Source: J005 sp964613235
GTDB taxonomy: Bacteria; Pseudomonadota; Zetaproteobacteria; Mariprofundales; Mariprofundaceae
Direction: 5' to 3'
DNA: 30,333 nt
Assembly: GCA_964613235.1 (NCBI GenBank)
Contig: CAZTGM010000017.1
Location: 1 to 30,333, forward strand
Shown here: piece after piece, positions 1 to 8,026 of the stretch
Layout: each line of letters begins with the position of its first letter
How positions within the stretch are numbered: position 1 is the first letter of the stretch
Notes under the pieces: generated by a model
The model's database searches: none
Told to the model about the DNA's origin: nothing
The model's input: only the letters and a program-made list of their open reading frames with translations
Position numbers and translations under genes: made by a program

Positions 1-283
1 TGCCCTGCAACGCCTCTCGCAGTCCCCGGTTTCCCGTCGGCAAGTTGTCAAGCTGAGGTTGACGTGCCGTAATCTGTTGCTGCAATCGCTGTTCGGCTTC
101 GTGATCCACGCGGACAATAACCTTGCACTGACTTTTACCGACCCATAAACCCAGCGCGAAACAGACAACCAGCAGCATCAGTGCTGCAATCATCCACCAT
201 GGGTTGGCCGCCGCTGTTGTTTTCTTCCTGCCCGCCTTGCGTCGGGATGATGCTTTGACACTGGCAAAATCCCGTCCTGCCAC
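1..283 (-). CDS. Membrane-anchored SPOR/FtsN-like protein, N-terminal part only
   Basis: This is the first 94 codons of a minus-strand gene that runs off the left edge. I start it at GTG 283-281, which shares one base with the argS stop codon (TAGTG). A GGAG lies about 8 bases upstream inside argS. The protein begins with a basic, Arg/Lys-rich cytoplasmic segment (residues 1-27), then a single hydrophobic helix (about 29-49, starting WWMIAALML), then a polar, Gln-rich periplasmic segment. Short single-pass proteins with a C-terminal SPOR peptidoglycan-binding domain commonly follow argS in proteobacteria and are annotated FtsN-like or SPOR. The SPOR domain itself lies outside the window, so the family name is inferred from position and topology only. 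It is probably translated by coupling to argS. Confidence 0.6.
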   Translation of the reverse strand, partial: MAGRDFASVKASSRRKAGRKKTTAAANPWWMIAALMLLVVCFALGLWVGKSQCKVIVRVDHEAEQRLQQQITARQPQLDNLPTGNRGLREALQG

Positions 284-1977
284 TACATCCGCTCCGGCGC
301 ATTCACACCCAGCACATGTAACGCATTGGCCAACACCTGACGACTGGCCCGAATCAACAGCATACGCGCCTGACTCAATGCGCGATCATCGGTGATTACG
401 CGGTGTTTATGATAAAACGAATGAAAATCAGCAGCCAGGCGCATGGCAAACGTCGCCACACGATAGGGTTCCAGACGATCCGCAGCCTTGCCCAGCATTT
501 CCGGGTATTCGATCAGTGCCGAAATCAGACGTTTTTCCTCATGCGATATCAGCAATGACAAATCCGCCACACCGCTTTCAGAAATTATGCCCTCATCCGC
601 CGCCTTGCGCAGAATGGCGGAAGCCCTGGCATGTGCGTATTGCACATAATAAACAGGGTTCTCGTCGCTTTTCTGCTTGGCCGTTTCCAGATCGAAATCC
701 AGCTGGCTTTCAACACGGCGTGTCATGAAATTGAAACGCACGGCATCGCGTCCAACCTCATCCACCACCTCACGCAAGGTCACAAATGTTCCGGCCCGTT
801 TGGACATACGAACCGGCTTGCCGTCCCGTGTCAGATTCACCATCTGCACCAACAGTACATCCGGCTGCTTTTCGCACCCGGTCAGGGCTTTCATCGCCGC
901 CTGTATGCGGGCAACATAGCCACCGTGATCGGCCCCCCAGACATCGATCAGACGATCAAAACCGCGCTGATGCTTGTCAAAATGATAGGCGATATCGGCC
1001 GCAAAATAGGTCGCACTGCCATCCTGCTTGAGCAACGGGCGATCAACATCATCGCCATAATCCGTCGCCCGGAACAGTAACTGTTCTACGGGCTGATAAT
1101 CGCTCACTTCCTTGCCCTTGGGTGGCGGCAGGACACCCTCATAAACCAGACCATCGTCTTTCAGTTGCTCGATCAGCGCCGTGACACGGCCGGAACGGTG
1201 CAACTCCAGTTCGGAGAAAAACACTTCGAATTCAATCCCCATGGCCGCCAGATCCTGACGAATCATCGCCATATTGACTGCAACAGCTGCCTGACCGATC
1301 GCCTGACGTCGCGCATCGTCTGCCAGCGCCTGCCATTGTTCGAACGACTGCTGCTGTAACAGTTCCCGCGCGATATCGATGACATATTCACCCGGATAGG
1401 CCGAGGCGGGAAAGTTAATCTCCACCCCCTGTAACTGCTGCATGCGCAACCAGACCGAATCCGCCAGCACACCGATCTGTGCGCCGGCATCATTGATATA
1501 ATATTCGCGCGTGACCTCATGCCCTGCAGCATGCAATACCGAGGCCAACACATCGCCAACGACAGCGCCGCGACCATGGCCAACATGCATCGGACCGGTC
1601 GGGTTGGCGGAAACGAATTCCAGACAGATGCGTTCGCCATGCTGTCGGTGTTGCCGACCATACGCTTCGCCCTGGGCAAGAATTTTCTCAATAATCCCCG
1701 CCTCACTGGCTTTCTTCAGATGAATGTTGATAAAGCCGGGGCCGGCGATTTCGGCCGATTCAACCGCATCCGGCCACTGTACCGTGCGCAGGATCGAAGC
1801 CGCAATCTGTTGTGGCGGCTGTTGCAGGACGCGAGCCAGCGCCATGGCGATATTGGCCGCATAATCGCCATGTTGCCTGATTTTCGGACGTGTCAGCCGG
1901 ATTGGTGGCAGTGCCTGCCCGTTTTCCACCAACTGTTCCACTGCATGCTGCAGTGCTGATTCCAGTGCCTCTTTCAC
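283..1977 (-). CDS. argS: Arginyl-tRNA synthetase (class I)
   Basis: ArgS charges tRNA-Arg with arginine using ATP in the cytoplasm. The protein has the N-terminal Arg-tRNA-synthetase domain, the class I signature as SANPTGPMHVGHGRG (HVGH at about 131-134) and a KMSKS equivalent MSKRAG (about 391-396). It ends in a helical anticodon-binding domain. I choose GTG 1977 as the start: it has GGAGG just upstream, and the resulting N-terminus (MKEALESALQ) matches the usual family start. A TTG at 1995 in the same frame lacks a ribosome site and would lie only about 3 bases from the predicted transcript start. Length is 564 residues, normal for the family. An insert at about 284-315 (PPPKGKEVSDY, then FRATDYGDDVDRP) resembles the longer alphaproteobacterial form, from memory. 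The membrane protein downstream overlaps its stop by one base. Confidence 0.97.
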   Translation of the reverse strand: MKEALESALQHAVEQLVENGQALPPIRLTRPKIRQHGDYAANIAMALARVLQQPPQQIAASILRTVQWPDAVESAEIAGPGFINIHLKKASEAGIIEKILAQGEAYGRQHRQHGERICLEFVSANPTGPMHVGHGRGAVVGDVLASVLHAAGHEVTREYYINDAGAQIGVLADSVWLRMQQLQGVEINFPASAYPGEYVIDIARELLQQQSFEQWQALADDARRQAIGQAAVAVNMAMIRQDLAAMGIEFEVFFSELELHRSGRVTALIEQLKDDGLVYEGVLPPPKGKEVSDYQPVEQLLFRATDYGDDVDRPLLKQDGSATYFAADIAYHFDKHQRGFDRLIDVWGADHGGYVARIQAAMKALTGCEKQPDVLLVQMVNLTRDGKPVRMSKRAGTFVTLREVVDEVGRDAVRFNFMTRRVESQLDFDLETAKQKSDENPVYYVQYAHARASAILRKAADEGIISESGVADLSLLISHEEKRLISALIEYPEMLGKAADRLEPYRVATFAMRLAADFHSFYHKHRVITDDRALSQARMLLIRASRQVLANALHVLGVNAPERM

Positions 1978-2004
1978 ACGACCTCCACAAACCAAAGTGG
2001 CCGC

Positions 2005-2033
2005 ATCCTAGGAGCCAGCCGGACTTAGGGCAA
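2005..2033 (-). promoter_or_regulatory. Promoter of argS, stringent-type
   Basis: Read on the minus strand there is TTGCCC (2033-2028), a 17-base spacer, and TAGGAT (2010-2005). The next eight bases are GCGGCCAC, a GC-rich discriminator. The predicted start is near 1998, giving a leader of about 21 bases with GGAGG before GTG 1977. The same -35 and a similar layout occur before valS and rpsP. Promoters with GC-rich discriminators are typically repressed by ppGpp/DksA in proteobacteria; that regulation is inferred here. Confidence 0.6.
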
Positions 2034-2055
2034 TGCGGCGCTGGAATAGAACGAC

Positions 2056-2871
2056 TCAGTGCTGACAACCCGGACAATAACAACTGCTGCGCCCCTGCTG
2101 CACGATGCGCCGGATCGTGCGTCCGCACCGGAAACAGGCTTGCCCCTGTCGACCATAAACATGGAAGTCGTGCGCAAAATAACCACTGCTGCCGTCAATA
2201 TGGATAAAATCGCGAATACTGCTACCACCTGCGGCAATCGCTTCCTGCAATACAGTTTTGATATTCGCGCATAATGCGGCGATGCGCGGATAAGCAATGC
2301 GATTACTGGCTCTGGCCGGATGAATGCCGCTGCGAAACAGCGATTCAGCCGCATAAATATTACCCACGCCGACCACCACCGATGCATCCATCACCACATG
2401 TTTAATCGGTGCCCGGCGCGAATGGCAACAGGCAAACAGATAATCGGCATCGAATGAGGCCTGCAACGGTTCAGGCCCCAGACGACGCAGCCAGGCATGC
2501 TGCTCCAGCCCCTGTCTGTCGCTCAGGCCCAGGTAGCCAAAGCGACGGGCATCGCAATAGCGCAGGCTGCAGCCATTACTCCAGTCCAGCCGCACATGTT
2601 CGTGCGACCGGGGCGGATGTGTCATGCCGCCAATATGAAAGTGCCCGCTCATACCCAGGTGCCATAGCAACACCTGCCCGTCATCGAAACGGAACAGCAG
2701 ATACTTGGAACGCCGCTGCAAATCGACCAGTTGTCGTCCGATCAGCGTCGTCAACGCAGGATAGGGATAACGCAACGATTTTTCACCCGTGTACACCACA
2801 CTCAACCGCTGTCCGCGGATATGCGGCAAAAGCCCCCGGCGTATCACTTCAACTTCGGGTAATTCCGGCAT
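2056..2871 (-). CDS. mutM: Formamidopyrimidine-DNA glycosylase (Fpg/MutM)
   Basis: MutM removes 8-oxoguanine and formamidopyrimidines from DNA and nicks the abasic site (bifunctional glycosylase/AP lyase). The N-terminus MPELPEVEVIRRGL carries the catalytic Pro2 and Glu3, and Lys56 in RRSKYLLF is the conserved DNA-binding lysine. The C-terminus is a helix-two-turn-helix followed by a zinc finger, C-x2-C-x16-C-x2-C, beginning CFRCGRTI and ending CPGCQ. Length is 271 residues, the usual size. AAGGAG stands six bases before the ATG. It is divergent from the cyclic-nucleotide-binding-like gene; the 60 bases between the two starts must hold both promoters. No terminator is visible between mutM and the argS promoter, which begins about 20 bases beyond the mutM stop. 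Confidence 0.97.
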   Translation of the reverse strand: MPELPEVEVIRRGLLPHIRGQRLSVVYTGEKSLRYPYPALTTLIGRQLVDLQRRSKYLLFRFDDGQVLLWHLGMSGHFHIGGMTHPPRSHEHVRLDWSNGCSLRYCDARRFGYLGLSDRQGLEQHAWLRRLGPEPLQASFDADYLFACCHSRRAPIKHVVMDASVVVGVGNIYAAESLFRSGIHPARASNRIAYPRIAALCANIKTVLQEAIAAGGSSIRDFIHIDGSSGYFAHDFHVYGRQGQACFRCGRTIRRIVQQGRSSCYCPGCQH

Positions 2872-2890
2872 ATATCTCCTTCAACGATGC

Positions 2891-2925
2891 TGTCGCTTGC
2901 GACATCCACCACGGCTAACCATAAT
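2891..2925 (+). promoter_or_regulatory. Promoter with palindromic operator for the cNMP-binding-like gene
   Basis: The -35 candidate TTGCGA (2897-2902) is followed by 17 bases and the -10 candidate CATAAT (2920-2925). The -35 lies inside a perfect 6-bp inverted repeat TGTCGC-TT-GCGACA (2891-2904), which could be an operator. The -10 ends seven bases before the ATG at 2932, so the predicted transcript starts at or next to the start codon. No Shine-Dalgarno sequence precedes that ATG. Confidence 0.5.
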
Positions 2926-2931
2926 CGGCAT

Positions 2932-3840
2932 ATGATTGAACAAGCGGAGCCTAACGCCGAGTTGTCACTGGATACACGGGAATTTCCCATTCTGGCCATG
3001 CTCTTCCCCGATGAACTGCAGTATCTTGCCAGCGAGGCCCGGAGCATGGAATGTGTGGCCGGCGTGGACACCATTCTGGAAGGCCAGCAGCCCAAAGACC
3101 TGTATCTGGTCAGGCATGGCCTGCTGAAAGTCAACAAACGTCATGGCGACCGCATCATCGAGGTAGGCACGATCACGCCCGGCGAGGTGTTCGGTGAAGC
3201 ATCCATTCTGTATCAGGCGCCGGCAGGCGCTGGTGTACGCACCATTGAACCCACTACCCTGTACGCCATTCCCGGCACGGTCATTGGCCATATTCTTGGT
3301 TCCAATGAACGTTTCTTTCGCGCACTGAAGCAACTGGCAGAGCGCCGTTCAGCGGCCAGTGCGCTGGCCGTCAATCCGCTATTTGCCGTGCTACCGCAGG
3401 CCGTACGCGAGGTCATCCTGTATAACAGCCGGGTTATTTCACTGGAACCAGGAGAACAGCTGTTTCATCAGGGCGATGAAGATCGCGGCCTGATGTATCT
3501 GGTGCTTGGCGGAGAAGCGGAAATATCCATTCCCCACCCGGCCGATCCTGAACGACGACTGGTTTTTGCCAAAGCTGTATCCGGCGATGAAATCGGGGAA
3601 ATGGCCATACTCTGTAACAATCCGCATGCCGCCACGGTTACCGCCGTAACGCCACTGCGCCTGATGACCATCAAAACAGAGAGCATTATCGCCTGGCAAC
3701 AGCGTTATCCCGATTTCAAATATGAGCTGTATGCCTGTGTACAGCGCAAATTGCTGCATTCCATGCAGGCATTAACGCCAATTGTCGGTGAGGAGAAGGC
3801 TCGCAGCCAGACCATTGACCAGTTGCCACCCATTGCCTGA
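2932..3840 (+). CDS. Tandem cyclic-nucleotide-binding-domain protein without effector domain
   Basis: The 302-residue protein is two cNMP-binding (Crp-type) beta-roll domains in a row, at about 20-135 and 150-275. Each shows the hallmark order of a Gly-rich turn, then GEVFGEASILY (84-94) or GDEIGEMAILC (218-228). There is no helix-turn-helix, kinase, channel or cyclase part, and no signal peptide. In canonical pockets an Arg after the Pro holds the cyclic phosphate; here that position is Ala98 in domain 1 and His232 in domain 2. Binding of cAMP or cGMP is therefore doubtful, and the fold may be used for protein contact or another ligand. I start at ATG 2932 because a plausible promoter ends seven bases before it; an in-frame ATG at 2887 would lie upstream of that promoter. 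It converges on DUF2065, with 14 bases between. Its role is unknown. Confidence 0.88.
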   Translation: MIEQAEPNAELSLDTREFPILAMLFPDELQYLASEARSMECVAGVDTILEGQQPKDLYLVRHGLLKVNKRHGDRIIEVGTITPGEVFGEASILYQAPAGAGVRTIEPTTLYAIPGTVIGHILGSNERFFRALKQLAERRSAASALAVNPLFAVLPQAVREVILYNSRVISLEPGEQLFHQGDEDRGLMYLVLGGEAEISIPHPADPERRLVFAKAVSGDEIGEMAILCNNPHAATVTAVTPLRLMTIKTESIIAWQQRYPDFKYELYACVQRKLLHSMQALTPIVGEEKARSQTIDQLPPIA

Positions 3841-3854
3841 AAAACACACGCCTG

Positions 3855-4040
3855 TCAGTGGCGAACCCACCATACAATCAGCCAGCCAGCAGCCACGGCC
3901 ATAATCCCGAACACACGCAGGGAAGCGGGCGGCAGCTGGGGCAAACGACGCATCATCTCGATCATCTGTGCGGGAAATAGCGTATACATCGCCCCTTCAA
4001 GCACCAGCACCAGACCAAGCGCAGCCCATAAATCGGACAT
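3855..4040 (-). CDS. DUF2065 small inner-membrane protein (YjeT-like)
   Basis: This 61-residue protein consists of two hydrophobic helices, about 4-22 (LWAALGLVLVLEGAMYTLF) and 42-58 (FGIMAVAAGWLIVWWV), joined by a short loop with RLPQLPP. That pattern and its place directly after hflC are typical of DUF2065 (YjeT in enterobacteria). I use ATG 4040; AGGG overlapping the hflC stop is seven bases upstream, whereas the adjacent GTG at 4043 would sit too close to it. It is the last gene of the hflK-hflC operon. Its function is not known; a link to HflKC or the FtsH protease is suggested only by the conserved order. It converges on the gene at 2932-3840. Confidence 0.85.
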   Translation of the reverse strand: MSDLWAALGLVLVLEGAMYTLFPAQMIEMMRRLPQLPPASLRVFGIMAVAAGWLIVWWVRH

Positions 4041-4049
4041 CACGCCACC

Positions 4050-4919
4050 CTATTTCGATTGTTCGAAAAAGTGGAAAAACTCCGATTCAGGCGAAATAAT
4101 CAACCGCGTATCCTTGCCCACCGAAGTGCGATAGGCCTCCAGCGAGCGCAGGAAGGCGTAAAATTCCGGATCCTTCTTGTGTGCTGCAGCATAGACGAAC
4201 GTTGCTTCAGCATCAGCCTGACCGCGGATGATCTGCGCCTTCTTGTAAGCGTCCGCCAGAATGAACTTACGCTGCTTTTCCGCAGCGGCACGGATTTCCT
4301 TGGCTGCTTCCTCACCCTCGGAACGATACTCCTTGGCAATACGCTGACGTTCGGCTTTCATGCGCTGATACACGGCTTCCGAATTCTCCGCCGGCAAGTC
4401 GGCACGTTTGATACGCACATCTTCTATATGGATGCCCAGATCAACCACATCCTTTTCCGCCCGATCGCGGATCGATAGCATCAGCTCGATACGCAGGTTT
4501 TCCTCTTCGCCACCGGACACAATCTCATGAAAGGTATGCTGGCCCAGCACTTCACGCACCTTGCCGCGCACCACGTCATCCATACGGGCGGCCACACCGC
4601 TCTGCGTGCGCGCCACCTGATACACTTTCAGCGGATCGATAATTTTCCAGCGTGTATAATTATCAACCAGAATCGTCTTTTTGTCCTTGGTGATCACTTC
4701 ATTTACCGGCGCATCGCTTTCCAGCAGACGACGATCAAAGCGGCTGACCGACTGCCATGGCATCTTGAAATGCAACCCAGCTTCCTTGACCACAGTTTGC
4801 GGATTACCGAATTGCAAAACCAGCACCTGTTCACGCTGATCGACAATAAAGGCACTGCTGCTGATCAGAAACACCAACGCGGCAGCGGCAATCAGGGACA
4901 TTGTTTGTTTTGGCGTCAT
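4050..4919 (-). CDS. hflC: HflC, membrane regulator of the FtsH protease
   Basis: HflC is an SPFH/prohibitin-family protein that forms a large periplasmic cage with HflK around the membrane protease FtsH and limits its action. The sequence has one N-terminal membrane anchor (about 8-24, SLIAAAALVFLISSSAF), the SPFH domain (about 25-200, starting IVDQREQVLVLQFG) and a charged coiled coil (about 185-235, rich in Glu, Lys, Arg and Ala). Length is 289 residues, normal. Its ATG overlaps the hflK stop by one base (TAATG), so the two subunits are probably made in step by translational coupling. DUF2065 follows after nine bases. Confidence 0.96.
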   Translation of the reverse strand: MTPKQTMSLIAAAALVFLISSSAFIVDQREQVLVLQFGNPQTVVKEAGLHFKMPWQSVSRFDRRLLESDAPVNEVITKDKKTILVDNYTRWKIIDPLKVYQVARTQSGVAARMDDVVRGKVREVLGQHTFHEIVSGGEEENLRIELMLSIRDRAEKDVVDLGIHIEDVRIKRADLPAENSEAVYQRMKAERQRIAKEYRSEGEEAAKEIRAAAEKQRKFILADAYKKAQIIRGQADAEATFVYAAAHKKDPEFYAFLRSLEAYRTSVGKDTRLIISPESEFFHFFEQSK

Positions 4920-6007
4920 TACTTCACCTCCACCTTATTCATTCGGTCCAGCGGCAAATAGGGCAAAACACGATCTGCCACGCTGCGATCCACAATGACT
5001 TTTTCCATATCCGCCAACACAACTGCCATGGCATCCAGATACAAACGCTTGCGAGTCACTTCAGGAGCCTTGCGATAGGCGGCAAGGGTATCCGTGAAAC
5101 GCTGCGCTTCACCCTTGGCGCGTTCGACCACTTCCCTGCGATAGCCCTCGGCATCGAGAACCATCTTTTTCCCTTCACCACGGGCTTTCGGAATGATGTC
5201 ATTAGCATAGGCCTCAGCCTCATTCTTGGCGCGTTCCTTGTCTTCACGCGCCGATGCCACATCCTTGAATTCCTTGATCACACGCTCCGGCGGCTGTACA
5301 TCCTGCAGTTTCACCGTGGTCACCGAAATGCCGGCCCTATAGCCATCCAGTACGCTCTGGATCAACTTTTCCGTTTCCACTTCAACTTCCGCCTTGCGCG
5401 AGGTCAGCACATCATCAATCAGCGTACGACCAATGACTTCGCGGATGGCTGATTCGGCGGCATCACGCACAGTTTTCATCGGCATATCAATATTGAACAG
5501 ATAATCCTCAGGGCTCTTGATCTTGTACTGCACAATGAAAGAGATATCGACGATATTCTCATCCTTGGTCAGCATCAGCGATTCATCTGTCCGCTTGCGG
5601 ATGGAACCATCGGCAAAGCGGCGCAGGCCGATTTCCAGACGCTGGACACGCGTAACCGGAATCTTTTCAACCGTTTCGATCGGATAAGGGAAGTGCCAGT
5701 TCAGGCCGGGGCCCTTCGTCGCCGCATGCGCGCCAAAACGCAACACCACGGCTTCTTCATCGGCTGCGACCATATAGAATCCGGAAGCCACCCATACCAG
5801 AAAAGCAATACCCAGCGCGCCGCCGATAACACCCTTGCTCAGGCCCGGCGTACCGTCCCCGGATCCGCCTGAACCGCCAAACAGGCCAGAAAAACGTTCC
5901 TGCAGGCGGCGGATCACCTCATCAAGATCCGGTGGTGTCTGGCCACCGCCAGATCCCTGTCGTTTCCCCCAGGGATTGTTGGGCTGATTTGGATCGCTCC
6001 AGGGCAT
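4919..6007 (-). CDS. hflK: HflK, membrane regulator of the FtsH protease
   Basis: HflK is the partner of HflC. The N-terminus is Gly/Pro/Asn-rich (MPWSDPNQPNNPWGKRQG) as in other HflK proteins, followed by a Gly-rich stretch, one membrane helix (about 59-77, GVIGGALGIAFLVWVASGF) and the SPFH domain beginning MVAADEEAVVLRFG. A long charged helical region (about 250-310) and a C-terminal helix complete it. Length is 362 residues. GGAGG is eight bases before the ATG. The gene is divergent from the LptF/G gene; the two start codons are 105 bases apart. It is first in the hflK-hflC-DUF2065 operon. FtsH is not in the window. Confidence 0.96.
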   Translation of the reverse strand: MPWSDPNQPNNPWGKRQGSGGGQTPPDLDEVIRRLQERFSGLFGGSGGSGDGTPGLSKGVIGGALGIAFLVWVASGFYMVAADEEAVVLRFGAHAATKGPGLNWHFPYPIETVEKIPVTRVQRLEIGLRRFADGSIRKRTDESLMLTKDENIVDISFIVQYKIKSPEDYLFNIDMPMKTVRDAAESAIREVIGRTLIDDVLTSRKAEVEVETEKLIQSVLDGYRAGISVTTVKLQDVQPPERVIKEFKDVASAREDKERAKNEAEAYANDIIPKARGEGKKMVLDAEGYRREVVERAKGEAQRFTDTLAAYRKAPEVTRKRLYLDAMAVVLADMEKVIVDRSVADRVLPYLPLDRMNKVEVK

Positions 6008-6093
6008 ATGTCATACCTCCGACTACGCAATGAGTCGCGCAGTGTAACAGCTCAAATTTACATTTCATCCTTTGCCATCGCATGGGTAAACAA

Positions 6094-6117
6094 GGCATGG
6101 TATATTTTCGCCATGCC
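6094..6117 (+). promoter_or_regulatory. Extended -10 promoter inside an inverted repeat, lptF/G start
   Basis: TGGTATATT (6098-6106) is an extended -10 element (TGn plus TATATT). It is flanked by a perfect 7-bp inverted repeat, GGCATGG (6094-6100) and CCATGCC (6111-6117). The second arm contains the start codon at 6113. The -10 ends seven bases before that ATG, so the transcript may be leaderless. The -35 region is poor (TCGCAT at 17-base spacing), as extended -10 promoters allow. The repeat could be an operator over the promoter. Confidence 0.5.
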
Positions 6118-7168
6118 AATTATTTTCCGCTGGATCTTCTCTGCCTGCCTGATGCGCACCTTTACCACGCTGACAGCGTTGCTGGCTGTTTTCGTCATCA
6201 TTGAGACCTTCGACAAAACCCGTTATCTCAGCGAAACCTTCAGTGTCGGCCTGCTCATCGAATACCTTGCCCTGAAAATTCCTTTTATGGTCGCCGAATT
6301 CATGCCTGTTGTCGTGCTTGTGGCAACCAGCGTGTACCTCGTCGAACTCTCACGTCATCAGGAAATTGTTGCCTTGCGTGCTGCGGGGCTCGGTATTAAC
6401 AAGCTGGTTTCCCCTATTCTCAGCGTGGCCATGCTGGCTGCCCTGATCACCTTTGGCATCAGCCAGTGGGTTGCACCGATTACCAACCACCGCATGAACG
6501 ATCTTGAACGCGTCCATATCAAACACCAGCTGGCGGATAAAAACAGCATCCAGTGGCTGAAAGACGGACATACTTTTTTCAAACTTACACCCTTATCGAA
6601 GCATCAATATGCCGTGGTCGTGCTGCAAACTGATGCCGAGGGACACTGGCTGAAAAAAATCGACAGCAGCAAGGCGTTCTACAAAGATGGCCAGTGGGTT
6701 CTGCATCAGGTCTATATCAGCTCGCCGTCTGCCATCGGCCTGAACCTGTCGCATCAGGATTATCTGACCCTGGCTTCCAGAGTCAGTCCGCAAACCGCCC
6801 GTCCGCCCGAACCTGATGCCATGGATTTTGGCGCATTGAATCATTATATCGACAGCCTGCGGCAGGCTGGCCTGAAAGCGGAGTCGTATATCTATTCACT
6901 GCACAAAAAAATCACCGCACCACTGGCTTGCCTGTTCATGGCTCTGCTGGCCATTGGACTGTGCACCCACATCAGCAACCGCAACAGCTCGGCTTCCTGG
7001 GGTGTGATTTCCGCCATTTCACTGGGATTGCTATTTTATGTATTCGGCAATGCCAGCGCCCTGCTGGCCAGCACCAGCCAGTTACCCCCGGCCTATGCGG
7101 CCTGGCTGCCAAGCCTCACGTTCGGAGGGTTCTCCGTCTTTCTTCTGCTGCAGCGCGAAGGCATTTAG
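6113..7168 (+). CDS. LptF/LptG-family lipopolysaccharide export permease (YjgP/YjgQ)
   Basis: LptF and LptG form the inner-membrane permease that, with the ATPase LptB, extracts lipopolysaccharide and passes it to LptC. The 351-residue protein has the family layout: three N-terminal membrane helices (about 15-32, 53-76, 99-118), a periplasmic beta-jellyroll domain (about 120-255), and three C-terminal helices. The conserved cytoplasmic segment RHQEIVALRAAGLG (81-94) is the LptB coupling region. I start at ATG 6113 because MPIIFRWIFSACLMRTF aligns with the usual N-terminus; an in-frame ATG at 6008 would add 35 unrelated residues overlapping the hflK promoter region. No ribosome site precedes 6113. 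I cannot decide between LptF and LptG; the other subunit is not here. It converges on suhB with two bases between. Confidence 0.9.
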   Translation: MPIIFRWIFSACLMRTFTTLTALLAVFVIIETFDKTRYLSETFSVGLLIEYLALKIPFMVAEFMPVVVLVATSVYLVELSRHQEIVALRAAGLGINKLVSPILSVAMLAALITFGISQWVAPITNHRMNDLERVHIKHQLADKNSIQWLKDGHTFFKLTPLSKHQYAVVVLQTDAEGHWLKKIDSSKAFYKDGQWVLHQVYISSPSAIGLNLSHQDYLTLASRVSPQTARPPEPDAMDFGALNHYIDSLRQAGLKAESYIYSLHKKITAPLACLFMALLAIGLCTHISNRNSSASWGVISAISLGLLFYVFGNASALLASTSQLPPAYAAWLPSLTFGGFSVFLLLQREGI

Positions 7169-7170
7169 GG

Positions 7171-7971
7171 CTATGCGCGTGTCTCCTGGGACTTCGTGAC
7201 CGACACTTTCAGCAACTGAATAAACCCCTGATGCAGTCGGGTATTCGTGGCAAGTATATCACCCTGATTCAGATCCAGGGATTCGCCTTTCAGGCCCGTA
7301 GCCATACCACCGGCCTCCTGCACCAGCAAATAACCGGCTGCAATATCCCATGAGCACAAACCCGCTTCCCAATAGGCATCCAGACGTCCTGCGGCGACAT
7401 AGGCCAGATCAAGTGCTGCCGAGCCCCCTCGCCTGTAGGAGTCGCAGTGACGCATACAGGCATCCATGCGCTGTTGGAAGACATCAATCTGTTCCTTACG
7501 GTAAGATGGCAAGCCGGACGCAAACAAGGCATGGTCGATCTGCTCGGTATTGGTAACGCGCAAACGCTGACGATTCAAAAACGCGCCACCGCCATTTTTG
7601 GCTTCAAAAGTTTCATTGCGTAACGGATCGTGAATCACGGCAAGCAATGGCTTGCCATGTTTCCATGCCGCAATGGAAACGGCAAAATGCGGATAGCCAT
7701 GAATAAAATTCATCGTACCATCCAGTGGATCGATATACCACTGAATATCGGCAGCGGGATTTAGCTGCTCCGCCATCTCTTCGGCAACAATGCCATGGTT
7801 AGGATAATGACGCTGAATCTCGCGCACGATTACGGCTTCCGCCCGTTGATCGACTTCGGTCACAAAATCCCGTTTCGTTTTCTGATGAATTTTTACATGA
7901 TCCCGTTCATCAAAAGCGCGGGCAATCAAATCACCCGCTTTGCGGGCAGCCCGAACGGCAACGTACAACAC
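7171..7971 (-). CDS. suhB: Inositol-1-monophosphatase family protein SuhB
   Basis: SuhB is a Mg-dependent phosphatase of the IMPase fold; in enterobacteria it also joins the rRNA antitermination complex, a role I cannot judge here. The metal-site motifs are present: Glu64/65 in GIVAEEM, DPLDGT (81-86) and WDIAAG (208-213), with the family stretch FIHGYPHFAVSIA between them. I choose GTG 7971 as the start: AGGAG stands six bases upstream, and the N-terminus MLYVAVRAARKAGDLI matches the family. A longer version from 8022 would add 17 residues without support. The protein has 266 residues, the usual size. It converges on the LptF/G gene and is divergent from the hybrid kinase. Confidence 0.93.
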   Translation of the reverse strand: MLYVAVRAARKAGDLIARAFDERDHVKIHQKTKRDFVTEVDQRAEAVIVREIQRHYPNHGIVAEEMAEQLNPAADIQWYIDPLDGTMNFIHGYPHFAVSIAAWKHGKPLLAVIHDPLRNETFEAKNGGGAFLNRQRLRVTNTEQIDHALFASGLPSYRKEQIDVFQQRMDACMRHCDSYRRGGSAALDLAYVAAGRLDAYWEAGLCSWDIAAGYLLVQEAGGMATGLKGESLDLNQGDILATNTRLHQGFIQLLKVSVTKSQETRA

Positions 7972-8026
7972 ATGCGTCTCCTGAAATGCTAAAGTCAGGC
8001 GCTCAGCATGATCACTGAACACATGC

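Noticed and set aside
2887..2931. Upstream ATG for the cNMP-binding-like gene
   Set aside because: It lies upstream of the best promoter and adds 15 residues without similarity to the domain start.
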